A stretch of DNA of 64,000 bases, taken from contig SMSO01000032.1 of assembly GCA_004764695.1 (NCBI GenBank), positions 952,501 through 1,016,500 of the forward strand, written 5' to 3'. The translations under genes were made by a program, and so were the position numbers. Origin of the DNA: Schizochytrium sp. TIO01. Lineage: Eukaryota; Sar; Bigyra; Thraustochytrida; Thraustochytriidae. Positions 30,411 through 43,770 of this stretch are shown piece by piece (the stretch's first letter is position 1; each line of letters opens with the position of its first letter). Under the pieces are notes generated by a model, which had not been told where the DNA came from, searched no databases, and saw nothing but the letters and a program-made list of their open reading frames with translations.

Positions 30411-31194
30411 GGCACTTACTTACTTCTATGAGGCATTTCTTCATCCATTCTTCATTTCTTCATTTCTTCATTCAGTCGTTGGTCGCGTGAGGCAATAAAT
30501 GCGAAGCTTTTGTTCGCATTCTTGAGACAACAACTCACTCCAGTTCCGGGTACACGAGTTCTTCTTCAACAGCAACAAGAACACCAACCAGAAGGAAAAA
30601 GAGTCAGGAAGCCCCTGCCTGGAGGGTGGATCTGCCGGCCGGCCAGCATACCCTGCAAGCACCCTGCGCTCTGGCCATGGTCTTTGCCCGCGTTTCTTGC
30701 TTGCGCTCAATCGATTCGCTTCTCTGTAACCCAAGCGGCTGCTGCTTCTGTCTACTACTACTTCTACTACTGCTAGTCCTGCTGCTGCTACCGTTTCGGC
30801 TAGGCGCGGCTAGGCCCGAGTGGCGCTCTGATGTGATGCAGCTCATGAGGAAAAAGGCCCTTTTTGAAGAAGAAAAGGAGAGGATCGTTCGTTCCTGGAG
30901 AGATGATGTGGAGAGGATTAAGAAAGAGCCTAGAGAGAAAGAAGAGAAGGGAAGGAGAAAGGGGCGCACGAAAAGCAGAAAAAGAAAAGCCACAGCTCTG
31001 CACCATCACCGCCGCTCATCGTCCATGAATGCGCCGATGGCTCTCGCTTATTATGCCTCTTCTCCTCCTTCCTGGCACAGACGTTCTGATGTTGTGCTTC
31101 TTGTACGTAGTATCTTACTTCTCTTTTTGGATTTTATAAAACCAACTTGAAACTACTACATACGTACACATAGATACATGGATAGATAGCTCCT

Positions 31195-31403
31195 CATTTC
31201 CTCATTTCTTTATTTCTTTCTTTATTTCTTTCTTTCTTTATTTATTTATTTATGTATGTATGTATGTATGTATGTATGTATGTATGTATGTATGTATGTG
31301 TGTATGTATGTATGTATGTATGTATGTATGTATGTATGTATGTATGTATGTATGTATGTATGTATGTATGTATGTATGTATGTATGTATGTATGTATGTA
31401 TGT
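31195..31403. repeat. (TTTC)n-(TTTA)n-(GTAT)n compound microsatellite
   Basis: About 55 bases of TTTC/TTTA units run into about 150 bases of GTAT units with one GTGTGT interruption near 31299. The minus strand reads as HTYI-type peptides, which are not real proteins. A shorter GTAT array recurs at about 32044-32072. Confidence 0.95.
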
Positions 31404-31972
31404 GGTGTTCATATTACTCGATGAGACGAATTCGTCTGTTGTGGCCTTTTTCCCGCGTTCTTCGAGCACGAAAGAAAGCGACGCCAGGCCCATCGCGGCA
31501 TTTGCGGAGGCGGCGGCGCGTGTGCCAAAGCCACGGAATGAGTGGCTCCGCGCCGCCAGAACCACCCCGTACCGCCTCGCCGTTCGGCCTTGGTCTGCCA
31601 AGTGCGCTTTCTTTCTACTCAGCGCTCTCCTCCCCATCCACCTCCGCAGCAAAGAACGCGCAAGGATCATGAAAGCAGCAGTTCCTTTCTTCTTTTCTTC
31701 TTTCAATGAGGCCTCTCCGCTCCTACCCCGCCCTAACCCACCCCTACGGCGACCCCATCTCCATAGAACACACCTCCGCTAGGCCTGCGCTAGCCCCCTC
31801 TTAGCCACACGAGGCCAAAAAAAGAAAAGAAGAGCGCGGCCTCCGAGTTGCTATCTCACAGGGACCCACCACACACTGAGCCCATGCTCGTGCACTGCAC
31901 TGCTAGCGAGCAGATAACCAACTGCTACCGCCAGCTAGCTAGCTAGAGCTTGAAATAGCGAGTTCGAGGTCC

Positions 31973-32004
31973 CTATTTAGTGACTATTTAGTGACTATTT
32001 AGGG
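31973..32004. repeat. 11-bp tandem repeat, three copies
   Basis: Three consecutive CTATTTAGTGA units, the last slightly diverged. It is short and probably random slippage. Confidence 0.7.
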
Positions 32005-32160
32005 ACTACGAATCGAAGGCGCAGCGCACACCGTGTATCATCTATGTATGTATGTATGTATGTATGTATGTATCTATCTATCTTGTTTGGGAGAGAACTG
32101 CGCGGCGGAGACTAAGCGAGCAGGCTAGGCAGCAGGCAGGTGTATGGGCAGGCTAGGCAG

Positions 32161-32226
32161 CAAGCGAGCGAGCGAGAGAGAGAGAGAGAACAAGCAGGCA
32201 AGCGAGCGAGCGAGCGAGCGAGCGAG
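32161..32226. repeat. (AGCG)n/(AG)n purine-rich repeat
   Basis: Two blocks of GAGC units flank an AG dinucleotide run, spanning about 65 bases within the desert. There is no coding sense. Confidence 0.8.
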
Positions 32227-33511
32227 ATGGCAAAAGCACAGCCTTGAGACCAAGAAAACATAAATCTTCGCCGCAGTTGTTTTCCTCGTCCACGTCGCCA
32301 CCTTCACACTCACGAAAAGCACAACAATTGGAAAAGTTTGCAGAAAAGAAACGTTCCATGTCAAACTACTTTCTCTTTTAATTTTTAAATTCGTTTGTTT
32401 TCGACTTTTGAAAATCTCAAAACATTTTTTTAAATCTTAATCTTAAAAAAAAAATCAAAAGAGTTTTTTAAAATATTTTTTTGTTGCAGTAAAACAATTT
32501 TTCAATTTATAAAAAAAATATATTTTGTAAACATTTAAAAATTACAAATGTTATACTTTAAAAAATAAAAAAATAAAGGATAGAAAGAACTTAAAGAAGA
32601 GGTTGGTTGATAATAATATCTAGAGTAAAGCAAATTCTTGGCTACGAGAGGAATCAAATCAATCCATCAGTCAATTCTCCAAGCGCTGAGAAAGAAAGAC
32701 TGAGCTCCCAAATAGCGTGCAGCGGGCCCACGATTGAGCGATCAGCTGCCAAAAGCGCCTTGAAGCTGGCAGGCGTATGGACTCTCTCTCTCTCTCTCTC
32801 TCTCTCTCAAGACTTAGTCAGTCAGTCAGCAGCGTAGCGTGCGTCGGCTCGCTCGCGGTCGTGCTTTCCTCTCTGCAATTTTCCTCTCTTTTCTCTTATG
32901 TTTCTTTTCCTCCAGCAGGTACTTTGATGTTAACAAGAATTCGAACACAGTATATCCGCTTGAAAAGAAGAAGTTTAAACTAACCAATAGTGAGTAAATG
33001 GAAATATTAGTATGGGGGCTTCCAATGCGCTCTTATTATTACACGCATCCGCGCGAGTTTCTCTGTGTCAACATTTTTCATTTCGATCTTTCTTCCCCCC
33101 TCTTCTCAAGACCCCCTTGGAAACCCTCCTTCCCGTTTCTTTCGTGTCTGTCTGCTCTCGCGCTTGTCTCTCTCCTCCTCTCTCGAGCAAGCCACCTGCC
33201 GTGGCGTCAGTCTGTTCTCGGGCTCTGCCTGCACTCTCTTCGGCAGCCTGCAGACATCAAAGGCCCATCAGGCTGAAGAACAGCGTTGTCTAATCAGTAA
33301 GTATGGTCCAAACAATCAATCGGAACAGACAGAGGCTGAAAAAAGAAAAAAAACTCAAACTTCGCAAGGAAGGAAGCACTGTTGTTGCTGTTGTTGTTGA
33401 GCTTCCTTCATTCATACTGCGTCTACTAATACTTTTAGTTGAGAAGACAGTGTATATATATGTTGTTATGTTGTTTGATTTTAACTTCTCTTTTCGATTG
33501 CTAGTAACCGG

Positions 33512-33552
33512 TAGGTAGGTAGGTAGCTACCTAGGTACTACCTACCTACCTA
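33512..33552. repeat. Perfect 15-bp inverted repeat (hairpin)
   Basis: TAGGTAGGTAGGTAG at 33512-33526 is perfectly complementary to 33538-33552, with an 11-base loop that itself contains a TACCTAGGTA palindrome. A GATT array follows at once. It could extrude as a cruciform. Similar CCTACC/GGTAGG motifs recur through the desert. Confidence 0.9.
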
Positions 33553-36070
33553 GCGACTGATTGATTGACTGATTGATTGATTGAAACTCAGGGTATATTA
33601 CGAGCAGTCCTTGGTAAAGAGGCTGCCATTTTTTTAATTCTTCGCTGGCCGTTTGTCGGAGAGCAAACGCTACCGCAGATCGGGCGCCGAAGATATGCCG
33701 AGTTGGCCGGCTTTGAGGGCGCCAGTTCCACGCACGGATCGATCGATCCACTCTTCAAACACTGCCTGAAGGAGTGTGGCCATCATCGTCATTGCTCTGT
33801 TTAGCCATGATCTCCCTAGCTAGATAGCTAGCTACTACCTACACATTCATGAGACTTGGTTCGTTTCCAACAAGAAGCCGTCTCGATTATCTCGCGATGC
33901 AATCGCTGCTCGTTTGTAAAAGGCTGCGATACGGACATGAAGATAGAAGGAGGTCAGGCCGGCCTTCATCCCCCCAACTTCATCGAGTAGATTGACACGA
34001 ACTCACTTCTGATTGGCCTGATTTGGCTCAAGATGTCTCATGCTATTTGCTTTCTTGAAAGTTATCTGTTTATTTGTTGGTTTGTTCAAACTAACTTTTT
34101 TAAGATACTCCCTACTACTAGTATAGTGCTTCTGCTGGAAGGACCAGGACACAGCTGCAGCGTCACCGGGGGACCACACCTTCACACTCCGAGGGCGCTC
34201 GCAGGTGCGTAAGAAGTGTTGTTTTTCCGTGAGGGGCCATCCTAGCCCGCCACTGCATGCTCCATTCGCGGCGCGAGCAGCGCTTCTCCCCGCAGACTAG
34301 CACTGGGGCTCCACTCGGGGTTTAAATGTTATTAATCCGTGAGGGGGATAGGCGTGCGGCAATACCCCGACGACATTTCCTTGTGGCTATCTCCTTAATC
34401 AGCATATGCAAAAGGCGGCGCATCACTGTCACGTAACTAGGCTAATAAGGCGCCTGCGCAGGTATCAAGTAGGTAGGTATGCAGGTACCTTCAGTCTATC
34501 GATCTTGTGGCTCACTTTTAATTATAATTTAAAGAAAAAAAGTTAGGAGAAAAAAGGATTCTAAAGAGAAGGTTTAGAGAGAGCCTTTCCTTTCGTGGCA
34601 CGAGACAGATGGTGGGTAAGATTAAAGCAATCGGTAGCATGGTTCATAAAATAATAGGAAAACAACAAAGGGATACGAAAGGGCGGGCTGTGACAATTCC
34701 CGCGCACGTGTTGGGCAGAAGCGTCATGCTCGGGCGTTCCTTCGTGCTTCAACGAGCTTTGGAATGCTGGGGAACAGTGTAAGCAGTAGTGAAACTTGCC
34801 AGACACATTCTAACTGTTGCTGAGTTGAGAGCAGCGCAGACTCTCTTAGTGCATGTAGGAAGCACGTTCGAGGAAAGCACAAACTTCTCTGACGTGAGCC
34901 ATTAATTTATTTACCAGGGAGAGCTTCCTACTTTTTATCTTTTAGTTGAAAAAAAGGTTCTTTCTTTTCTTTGTCTCTCTCTTTCTTGCTGTAGCCATCC
35001 ATGTCCATATTATATGCATGCAGCTCGTCCTGTACTAGAAGGAACGAAACCGATTTCAATATACAAATTACGATCAGACTAGGACGGACGTTAAAGTTGG
35101 CACAGGAACAGAATGAGTTCGCAGCAATCCAACGTTCCGAGAAAGGCTCTCATGATTCATTCACCTTCATGACCCAATGTCAGGTTCTGGGATGGGGAGG
35201 CGTTCAACCCTGAGGATTTAACCTTATTACATCAAGCGTCTTGACGTTGCACATGCATGCAGCAGGTGGCGTGGAAGAGCTTACTTCACTGGCCCTTGTT
35301 GCTTCTGTTTGTGATATCCAGGCTCCGGCTCAAATGAATTGCCTCATGAGCAGCAAGGAAGTCTAAATCAGCATCAGGTAGGTGTCCAGGCTTAGAGATA
35401 TGTGACCAATGTTTATACCTCTGCCTAGATACCCGTTTATCGAGTCAGCGTGCAGGAAGTTGGACTTTGCCGAGAGTTGCCATGATTTAGCTTCAAAACA
35501 CAGTTCTCATAGTTCCCATCGTTCCTTGTCGAGTCTCGTCCTACCTTAGCTATGAAAACACTCATCAAGGCGCATGAGGGGTCGTTCGCAGGGCGGGCAT
35601 GCACTACTTCATCTGAGAGCAAAGTTTTCCATCTGAGAGCAAAGCGAAGCAAAGCAAAGCCCTTCCTCTGAACGGTTCTGGCTATCATTTTATAAACTCT
35701 TCGAAGTTCCACAGCGCTGCGAACGAGGCTGTCTGGCTGGCTGGCTGAAAGCTGTTGGGCTTTGGTTTGGGTTCACATGTTTTGTTTTCTTCTTCGGTGC
35801 CGTTTCCTGTTGCCTTTAAAGGCACTCTGTTGTGCGTTGCCTAGGAACCCACCTTCCCTCGAGCTGCTTGAGGATCGGCAGGAGGAAGAAAGTCGGGAGA
35901 TCTTGCCCTCCCTGTGTTTTCTGCACATTCCAGCCAGCATCAGCATCGCTCTCCAGCGCGCCAGTCGAGCCAAGGATGCTAGAAAGGCGGGTAGGCCTTT
36001 CCCTACCACCCCGCCTTCCTCCAGCTCGTACGGAGTGTGTGTGTTTTACTTATACTTTCACTTTTTCCTC

Positions 36071-36198
36071 TGTTTGTTTGTTTGTTTGTTTGTTTGTTTG
36101 TTTGTTTGTTTGTTTGTTTGTTTGTTTGTTTGTTTGTTTGTTTGTTTGTTTGTTTGTTTGTTTGTTTGTTTGTTTGTTTGTTTGTTTGTATGTTTGTT
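36071..36198. repeat. (TTTG)n microsatellite, about 32 units
   Basis: A 128-bp TTTG array with one TATG variant near its end. It is the reverse complement of the CAAA array at 28512-28925, so the two form inverted repeats about 7.1 kb apart. Confidence 0.96.
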
Positions 36199-37384
36199 AT
36201 CTAGCTGTTTGGTCTGATGTGCTGGAACTTGCTCCACCTCGAGCCTGAAAGAAGGGGCGAGTAAGAAGCCAACGCCGTGTCTGCCCGCGAGGCGGAGAGA
36301 ACCGAGAGGTTTCTCGCCACTGTTGAAGTCGGCCCACGTAGAGGGAAGGGGGCTCTGCCTGCTTAGATTGAGAGGAATGAAAAAAAAAAGAAGAAGAAAC
36401 ATCGGACTTAGAACTGAGTTCTTCATCTTCCTCTATGGAAACGAATTGCCGAGCACTGATCTCCCTCAGGATGGATGGCATGGATGGCACTCTCTCTCTC
36501 CCTCCCTCCCTCCCTCCCTCCCTCCCCCTGCGGCCCTCTCTGCTGCTGCGACGCCTTCACGCACGCATGGCCTCTCCTGCCCTGCGACAAAGCTTTCTTT
36601 CTTTCTCTCAAGAAACTTGGTCGCCAGAGATCCTTTGGCCTCAGAAACAAACAGCCTTCCGGCACCAGCGCGAAATGTGGATCTCCTCGATGATGCTCCT
36701 GACGCTTTGTTTCGCTTTTTGGTTTATTTTATAAGCAAACTCCAAGTTTACTTGGATATTTAGCGTCTAGTTTTGTTTTATCTGCTCGCGGCTTTCGTTC
36801 GCTGCTGCTTTTCGAAGATATATAGATCCACCGTGACCTACCTACAATTTGTTTGTAAACTTGTAAATTTGTGGCAAACCGGAAAGTGAATTTGTTTGTT
36901 TTATTGTTTTATTGTTTGTTTGTTTGTTTGTTTGCTTCGTCCATCTCTCACTTTGTCGATGCTGTTCGTGTGTTTCTGCTCGCCGCCGGCGTGAGGCTGT
37001 TCGGTCTCGGCCGCAAGCGGCGAGTCATCGTCGTCACCACCCGCCGTGAACTCTGGGAGGAAGATTTGAGCCACTCATCCACTCATTCACTTATTCACTC
37101 ATTCAATCACTCACTCGAGGCAGTCGAAGTTTCTAGCCAGTGGATCCACTGGCGAGAAACACAACCAAACTGACACATCGCGGCCCGTCTTCGGGAGGTG
37201 CAGGGGCTCGACTTGCTTAGACGCAGTCCATGGATCGGTGTCCTCCCTGAAGGAAATCGCATTACCGATGGTCTTCAGCCATTTCTGCTTTCTTCTTCTT
37301 CGAGCATGGACAGACAGACGGTCGATCGATCCATCTCCAGCTCGCTATGCCTGGCTACTCAGCTAGCTAGAAGCAGCTTTTCAA

Positions 37385-37448
37385 ATAGTTCGTTAGTTCG
37401 TTAGTTAGTTCGTTAGTTAGTTAGTTAGTTCGTTCGTTCGGTTCGTTA
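37385..37448. repeat. (GTTA/GTTC)n repeat
   Basis: About 60 bases of GTTA and GTTC units in mixed order. It is a simple repeat within the desert. Confidence 0.85.
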
Positions 37449-38488
37449 GTTGGCAAGCTGAGCTGTTAGAAACAAACAACTTTCGATGAAAACGCTTTGC
37501 GCGACATCAAGCTTGCTTGAAACGATGGATGAATGGACAAATGAGTAGAATGAGGAGGCCCAAGTTCTCTCTTCTGATTCAATCAGCTTAGAGCCCTTCC
37601 TCCCTTCCTCCCTGCCGCCTGCTGCTTCCATGAGCCAACTACTTTTGTGGGTTGGGCTTTGTTTTCCTCGATGCCTTGTTTCCAAGTGCGCTCGCTGCCC
37701 ACTGGGATGATGAATCGTGATGAATCATGCCCAATCAATGACTCACTCACTCACCGCGATGAAGAAGACAAGAGTCAATCACCAGAATCACCAGCAGGAG
37801 GATGAGCCGCGCCAAATGAATGAATAAACAAACCATTGGATCAATGGAGCAATGAATGAATCATTGGAGCAATGAATGAATCATGACGAACCCCACAATG
37901 AATGAGGAACTAATTAACCAGCCCATTCGCACGAAATCAATCGATCGATGATGACATCCTTCATCGATGCTTTACGGACCCCGTGGTTTTGCGCTTAGTG
38001 CAATGCACAGTCGATCGCCAGATTGCTGACTAACTCTCGCAAGCGCCCTCGCTGCTGCCTGTGCATGGGTGGGTGGATGGATGGGCTTGAGGGTGACCCG
38101 ATCGGTCGCTCGCCAAGAGCCCGCGAGAGGACGACTTGGAGGAGATCGTTGGTCAGCCAGTCTGAAAGAGCGCATCGCATCGGCAGCACCGCCTTCTTGT
38201 CCATGGAAAGCGGAACAGCACAAACAGCGAATGCCACTCCAAAACAAGGAAATCAGAAAAGCATATCTTCGCTCGAAAGCTCTGAGAGCCCATCCGCATT
38301 TACAAGAAACAAGAAACAAGCAAACAAGCAAACAAACCAAAACAAAAAAAACACAATCTACTTAACCATTGCATCGGCGCGACGTGAGGTGAGGACAAAA
38401 GTGATTTCATTTGATCATGAGTCGCTTTCCAAATTGTTTGCTCGAGTTTGAGTTGATTTTCAGACATATACACAGAGAAGAGTTGTTT

Positions 38489-38540
38489 TTTATTTTTTAT
38501 TTTTTATTTTTCATTTTTCATTTTTCATTTTTCATTTTTC
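38489..38540. repeat. (TTTTTTA)n/(TTTTTCA)n repeat
   Basis: Seven-base units of the types TATTTTT and CATTTTT in tandem, about 50 bases. It is T-rich on the plus strand and a simple repeat. Confidence 0.8.
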
Positions 38541-41465
38541 AAAGGAAGGCTCTTCGCAGTGAAGAATCTTTGAATGCTCGCGTTGGAAAAGTCTCCGCCC
38601 TCGGGCGACGCGCCCGACAAGCCTCAGCAGGCGATTGATTGATTGACTGACTCACTCACTCACTCACTGACTGCTCAGCGCCGGAGAGAGTGAGTGGGGC
38701 TCTTTGAGCTCCAGACAGAGGGAGGCGGGGGGGGACGAGGCAGTGGATGACTTGGTGGGCGGCCGATAGGTTGAATGATTGAGCAAAAATGTCACGGCGA
38801 ATGAATGGATGAATTTAATCCTCGAGTTATTTTTTATCTTTGTCTCAGATTTTTTATATATATATTTTTTTTTTTAAGTTTTTAATTAGAAACTTAAAAA
38901 CAAATTAAATTTAAAACCAAACATGATGATGCCCGAATCAGGAATTAAACTATCCTCTTCTTTCAAAAAAAGAATATAGGAAATAAATAGCAATCATGAA
39001 AGTTTCAACAGAAAACTATTTTGTTCCTCTGATGTTAGAAAAGATTGAATGCTTCTGCCTTCTCAACTTGAAGTAGTTCCCGGCATGTGGTTCTGTGTTG
39101 CAAGACATTGGGCGAATGAACGATGTGAAATGGGTACTAGTCGGAGAGCTTTCCTGCGCCATCGGGAATACCTCCTTTTTTCAGAACCGCAAACAAAACA
39201 GTGTAACAATAATCCTCTATACTTTTCAACCATACTTCTTATAATTGTATTTTTCTTTTATGTTTAAGAATGTTTTTAGTTTTTTAGACAGTTCATTTTA
39301 AATGCAAAATAATAAAGTATCTGACGAGGAAATGCTTTTTATGTTTAAAGAAACGAAAACAACTATGATCAACTAAAGTCGATTTTTTAAGTGCTAATAT
39401 TAGCTCATAGAATATATAAACGCGCAGACTTTCTAAACTCGAGCAAGAAGAGAGAAATAAGGTTATCTTATTTGTTGCTGATGCAGCAGCTCTATTCTCC
39501 CCATTGTCAGCAAAATGCACGAGCAAAATCGAAGGGAACAAGTAAACCACGGAAAATATATGAAGACACCAATTAGTCTTGAAGGATTTATTACCGTGCT
39601 CATTTGGAATGCGTATGATTGTCAGCGGGAAATCAAATGTATCCTCGCCAATGTAGAACTAGCTGTCTTTCGAAAAAGAAGTCTGCGTTACCTGAAGAAT
39701 AGTTGATTTCGCTTTAGCATCGTTGCTGTAAAACCTGAGACTTCATCTTGTAGGTTTCTCAATGAGTGACAATCGCAGGATCAAAAGATACTTTCTTTGA
39801 TTGTACCATGATAGGTCCCTCCCTACCTACCTTCTACTTATTATGTAAAAGGTGGACCATCACAGCCGTGCATCCCGACCCGCTCGCAGCTCGCCAAGAC
39901 ATTGGATACGAATTTCGAATGCTCAAAATCTCTGCCCCGCCATTGACCAAAACTCTCGCCAAGCCATGGTTTCCCTCGATCAGAGCTGCATTTGAAGAAT
40001 TCGAGCAGCGTCTCGAGTCGAGCTCCCTCGAAAGGGAAGCGATTCCTCGCCTCGCTGCCTCACTCAACCTACAACGATTGAAAGAAATAATCACAGCAGA
40101 TCATTGCTTCTTTCTTCTTCAATGAACCAAGCGCCTATTACTACTCCTCCATTAGGAGCTGCTAGCACCGGGCTCGCTCTTCCTGTACCCATTATAGCAG
40201 CACCGCTAACGACTCCTACTGACTACCAAACAGCGTGACCACGCGCCCCCGCTTGTCCGCCTCCAAGCAACCCCAGGGTCTGCCGTGAAATACATACACG
40301 CGACACAGTGTTCCTAACTATCTACAGCTGCTTGAAGCCATGTTTTACTCAAGAATCGCGCGTTGACGGCTTCCAAAGGAGCCGAATAATCGCCTCCGCC
40401 ATACAACCAGCGCCTACCATCAGCCGCTCCGAGCGTGCCAAGAAAGCGAAGGCCGGTTTCATGCATGTCGTCCTCGCCAAGTTAAGAAGTTAGTTAGTTA
40501 TGTACGTACGTATGTATGTATGTATTCACCTCCTATTGCTATTGCTATTGGTGCTGCTATTGCTAGCCGCAGCTAAGAGTACAAGGCAGTCCTAGTGAGA
40601 GGCTATAGAAAGGTCTTCTCAGATTATGCGGCTGCGGCAGACGAGGCCTCAATCGATCTCTGAGTGAAGCCGCCTAAGCGTGGCCAGGGAGCCTTCAATG
40701 CGGCGCCGAGCGGTGCCACGGCAAGTCCTAGACAGGCGGCAAGCAGCTTTGGGTCCATTATCGAATGTGAGCAAATGTATCAGGCCTCCCGGTTGGTTTG
40801 CTTATTTGACTTATTCTGTTTCTTGGTAGGAGGAGGTAAGGTAGATAGACAGATAGATAGATACTGTGCTCAGAAGATCTTCAAGGCCAGAGGAAAGAAA
40901 TAAGGGCCCAAAGATACAGAGCTAAGGCAGAGAGGGAAGGCGTGAATCAACTATTATTGCCTATTATGCCCTTGAGGAGCAGCGTCTCAGGGAGTTTTTA
41001 ACTTCAAAGGGACAGGTACCCTGCGATGCAGTCTTTGATTTCAACTTTCTTTCGCAATCTCTACTTTTCTCTTTATCCTTAGGAGATAAAATAAAATGAA
41101 AGCGTACTACATTAAAAAAATAAAATTAAAGAAGAGGCTTCTTTCACTCGACTTAAGTTATTTTTCAGTGATGCTGGTAACATCCTTTTAAAATTAAAAT
41201 ATTGCTGTTGAATTAAAAACATTTTCAATAGTTGAACCGAAAAGGCTTTCGAACAATTTTCTTATGATAAAACAACTCTAAATAAACGCCTTTTGGAATT
41301 GAACCATCGAAAATACTTTCTTTTAAACTAAAAACAAACTTCCGCAAACAGTTCGGTAGGTGCTTTGTTTTCCTCGCTGCTCGGCGTATCGGCACTGGCT
41401 TATTTCTCAAGATCATGCTTGCCAACTTTCTTTTCTTTCCCTACTCCCCCCTATCCAACTCCTAC

Positions 41466-41496
41466 GAGGGAGGAGGAGGAGGAGGAGGAGGAGGAA
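41466..41496. repeat. (GGA)n trinucleotide repeat
   Basis: About ten GGA units on the plus strand, G-rich, in the desert. It reads as a poly-Gly frame that is not a gene. Confidence 0.85.
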
Positions 41497-41816
41497 AAAA
41501 GTGTGCCCCCTTCCTTTTCACTAAGCTTTCTCTCTTTTCACTAAGCCTTCTCTCCTTCCTTCCTCCAGCCGCTTCGTTGTTTTGCTCCTGGCTAGGCGAT
41601 ACGGTAGCGCCGCCCTAGCACCCGCCGCGCGGCTTCCTCCTTGGGTTGAGTGCATAGAGCGCGCTAAGCACTCTTAGGATGTGCTGGAGCAGGAAGAAGA
41701 AAAGTGCCTGCTCAAGTGTTGTTTTCCTCTCAGCGCTTTGCAATGTCCAAGGTTTGCTTGCCTTCGCCTGCTCTGCATGCGTATCGACGATCCGTCCATC
41801 GATCCTGGCTGCGAGA

Positions 41817-41852
41817 AACTCACTCACTCACTCACTCACTCACGCACTCAGT
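41817..41852. repeat. (CTCA)n microsatellite
   Basis: About eight CTCA units, one of several CACT-type arrays in the desert (also near 29525, 38650 and 49372), all in the same orientation on the plus strand. Confidence 0.85.
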
Positions 41853-42683
41853 CATTCCAAACAGCGCTTCTCCTCTTCTCCCGACCAGAGCCAACACCTC
41901 CAACCCTGCGCCGCTCCCTCCAACGACCTCCACGTCGAGGAAAGCGGATGCGGCAAACGATGCAATTTGAACACACACACGCGCGATCTCACCGTGCGCC
42001 GCAGCTCGTGACTGATCGATTTCTACGATCATCGTGTTGGAAGTTGGCCGCAGGGGTGACGATGAGGAGGGATCTGCCTAGCGAGGATTAGCGCTAGCTA
42101 GCTGGAGATGTGCCTGCCTGATGAGTGTTTTCTTTCTTTCTTTCTTTCTTCTTTCTTTTTTTCTCTCTATCTTTTGAGGAGGAGGGGGGAGGAGAAGTTG
42201 TTCTCAGGTGTCACCAAGAAAAGATGAACTTGAAGGAGCCAGGTCGACGCGGGTTGACGCCAAGAGTTGGCGGCGTGCCTGTGGTGCCTGCGCGAACTCA
42301 ACGGAGAGCTCGAGTTGGCCAGGCCTCGGTAGAGCGAAGAAGATCTCTCGGGTACGAGCTTACAGCGTTATGTTTGTTTCGTGACTTTGGGCACGCAATT
42401 GCTTTCTCTCTCAAGAAAGAAAGAAAAATAGATAGAAAAGAAAAGAAAAGAAAAGAAGAGTAGCTGGAACAGTAAGAGAGCGAAGAAGCGAAGAAGAAGC
42501 GCTCCTGATAACGACTTCTTACAACCCAGTACCAGCCAGCTGGAGCTGTGCCGGAAGGAAGAAAATGCTCGCAAACAGACAAAGAAGCAAACAAAGAAGC
42601 AAACTACTGCGAGCAGAAGGTGGTCTTCCTCGCAATGCACCTCGTGCCTTCTTCACAAGTAGGTAGATAGATCTGGGTACGAT

Positions 42684-42686
42684 ATA

Positions 42687-42717
<31 letters not shown>

Positions 42718-42718
42718 A
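42684..42718. repeat. (AAAT)n microsatellite
   Basis: About nine TAAA units. The minus strand reads as an IYLF periodicity. It is a simple repeat. Confidence 0.88.
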
Positions 42719-43705
42719 TTGATTCACTCTCGCACTCGCCCATGCGTAATTAATTCGCAGCTCGACAAAACAATCTTCGTGGCCTCCAAGGCGCTGGAAG
42801 AAACAACGCGTGCCAGAAAAGCCTGAGTTGAATGCAAACACTCGCGTGGACATGGACACGAGAGGATCTTGGACAACGCCTCTGTGCTGTGAGAAACTGC
42901 GAAGGCTGCGAAGGATACTTGCCGGGGCTTTGCTTTCTTTTTCCGCCTAGCCAAGTGGGATTAGCCTCGAGGCGTTACACATGGCCATGCTAGAAAAGAG
43001 CAGTTGCCTCGCTGCTTCGTGCCCGCAACGATGCCCAAACAGTTTTCCCAGTCCCAGTGCTCCTCTCAGACAGCCCCACGAGTTGGACACGTTTGTCAAA
43101 AGAATGAAAACGCATGAAACCATCGCATCACTATCGTAAAGACAGCCCCCCGCGCGTGATGTCTCACGAAGCGATCTTAGAATCGTAAATTGATGTGCAA
43201 TGCCAAGGCTTCACGTCTTCAATGCCAAGGCTTCACGTACAAGAAGTAGACTCCCATCTACCTAGCTATTGAAATACATTGAAGAACCGAGTATCAAGGA
43301 AAGGCACATTCCAGCGACAGCTCTAATAGTGTTGCCAATGGTGCGACTTTGGTTGGCACCTCGTCAATCGAGCGCCGATGGCAACTAGTTCGTTGATTGG
43401 TATATTCTTGCTCGCAAATATTCACCTTCACCCCTCCAAGGCCACATGGTGAAATGCATTTGCTCTGAAAGATGCAAACGTGCCTTTCAGGGTTCCAAGC
43501 TGCCGAGGACCGAGGTCGCAACAACGCCATGACGCACAGCGTTCTCGACATTTGCGAGCACTTTATTACAAACTGTTGGGAACTCTTTCATCATGCCTGG
43601 AACGTTCAACGACAGATTTCGTCTCGGTAAATCCCGCCGTCCGACTTGGAGTTATTCTGGTGTCTGTTTGTTGCCCCCTTTTCAAATGTGACCACCCTGG
43701 CTTTC

Positions 43706-43770
43706 TGTTTTGTTTGTTTTGTTTTGTTTTGTTTTGTTTTGTTTTGTTTTGTTTGTTTGTTTGTTTGTTT
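43706..43770. repeat. (TTTTG)n then (TTTG)n repeat
   Basis: A pentamer array runs directly into a tetramer array of the related TTTG unit, about 65 bases. It shows a unit-length change within one tract. Confidence 0.88.

Noticed and set aside
30677-31150. ATG frame of about 158 codons with a Leu-rich hydrophobic stretch and a charged tail
   Set aside because: The hydrophobic part comes from CTACTACT/CTGCTG repeats and the charged part from GA-rich sequence. There is no family match and no clear promoter or leader, though the tail around 30820-30960 reads like a helix.
31242-31782. Open frames of 138-176 codons with MYVC- or HTYI-type repeats
   Set aside because: They read through a GTAT microsatellite into unrelated sequence; there is no conserved domain.
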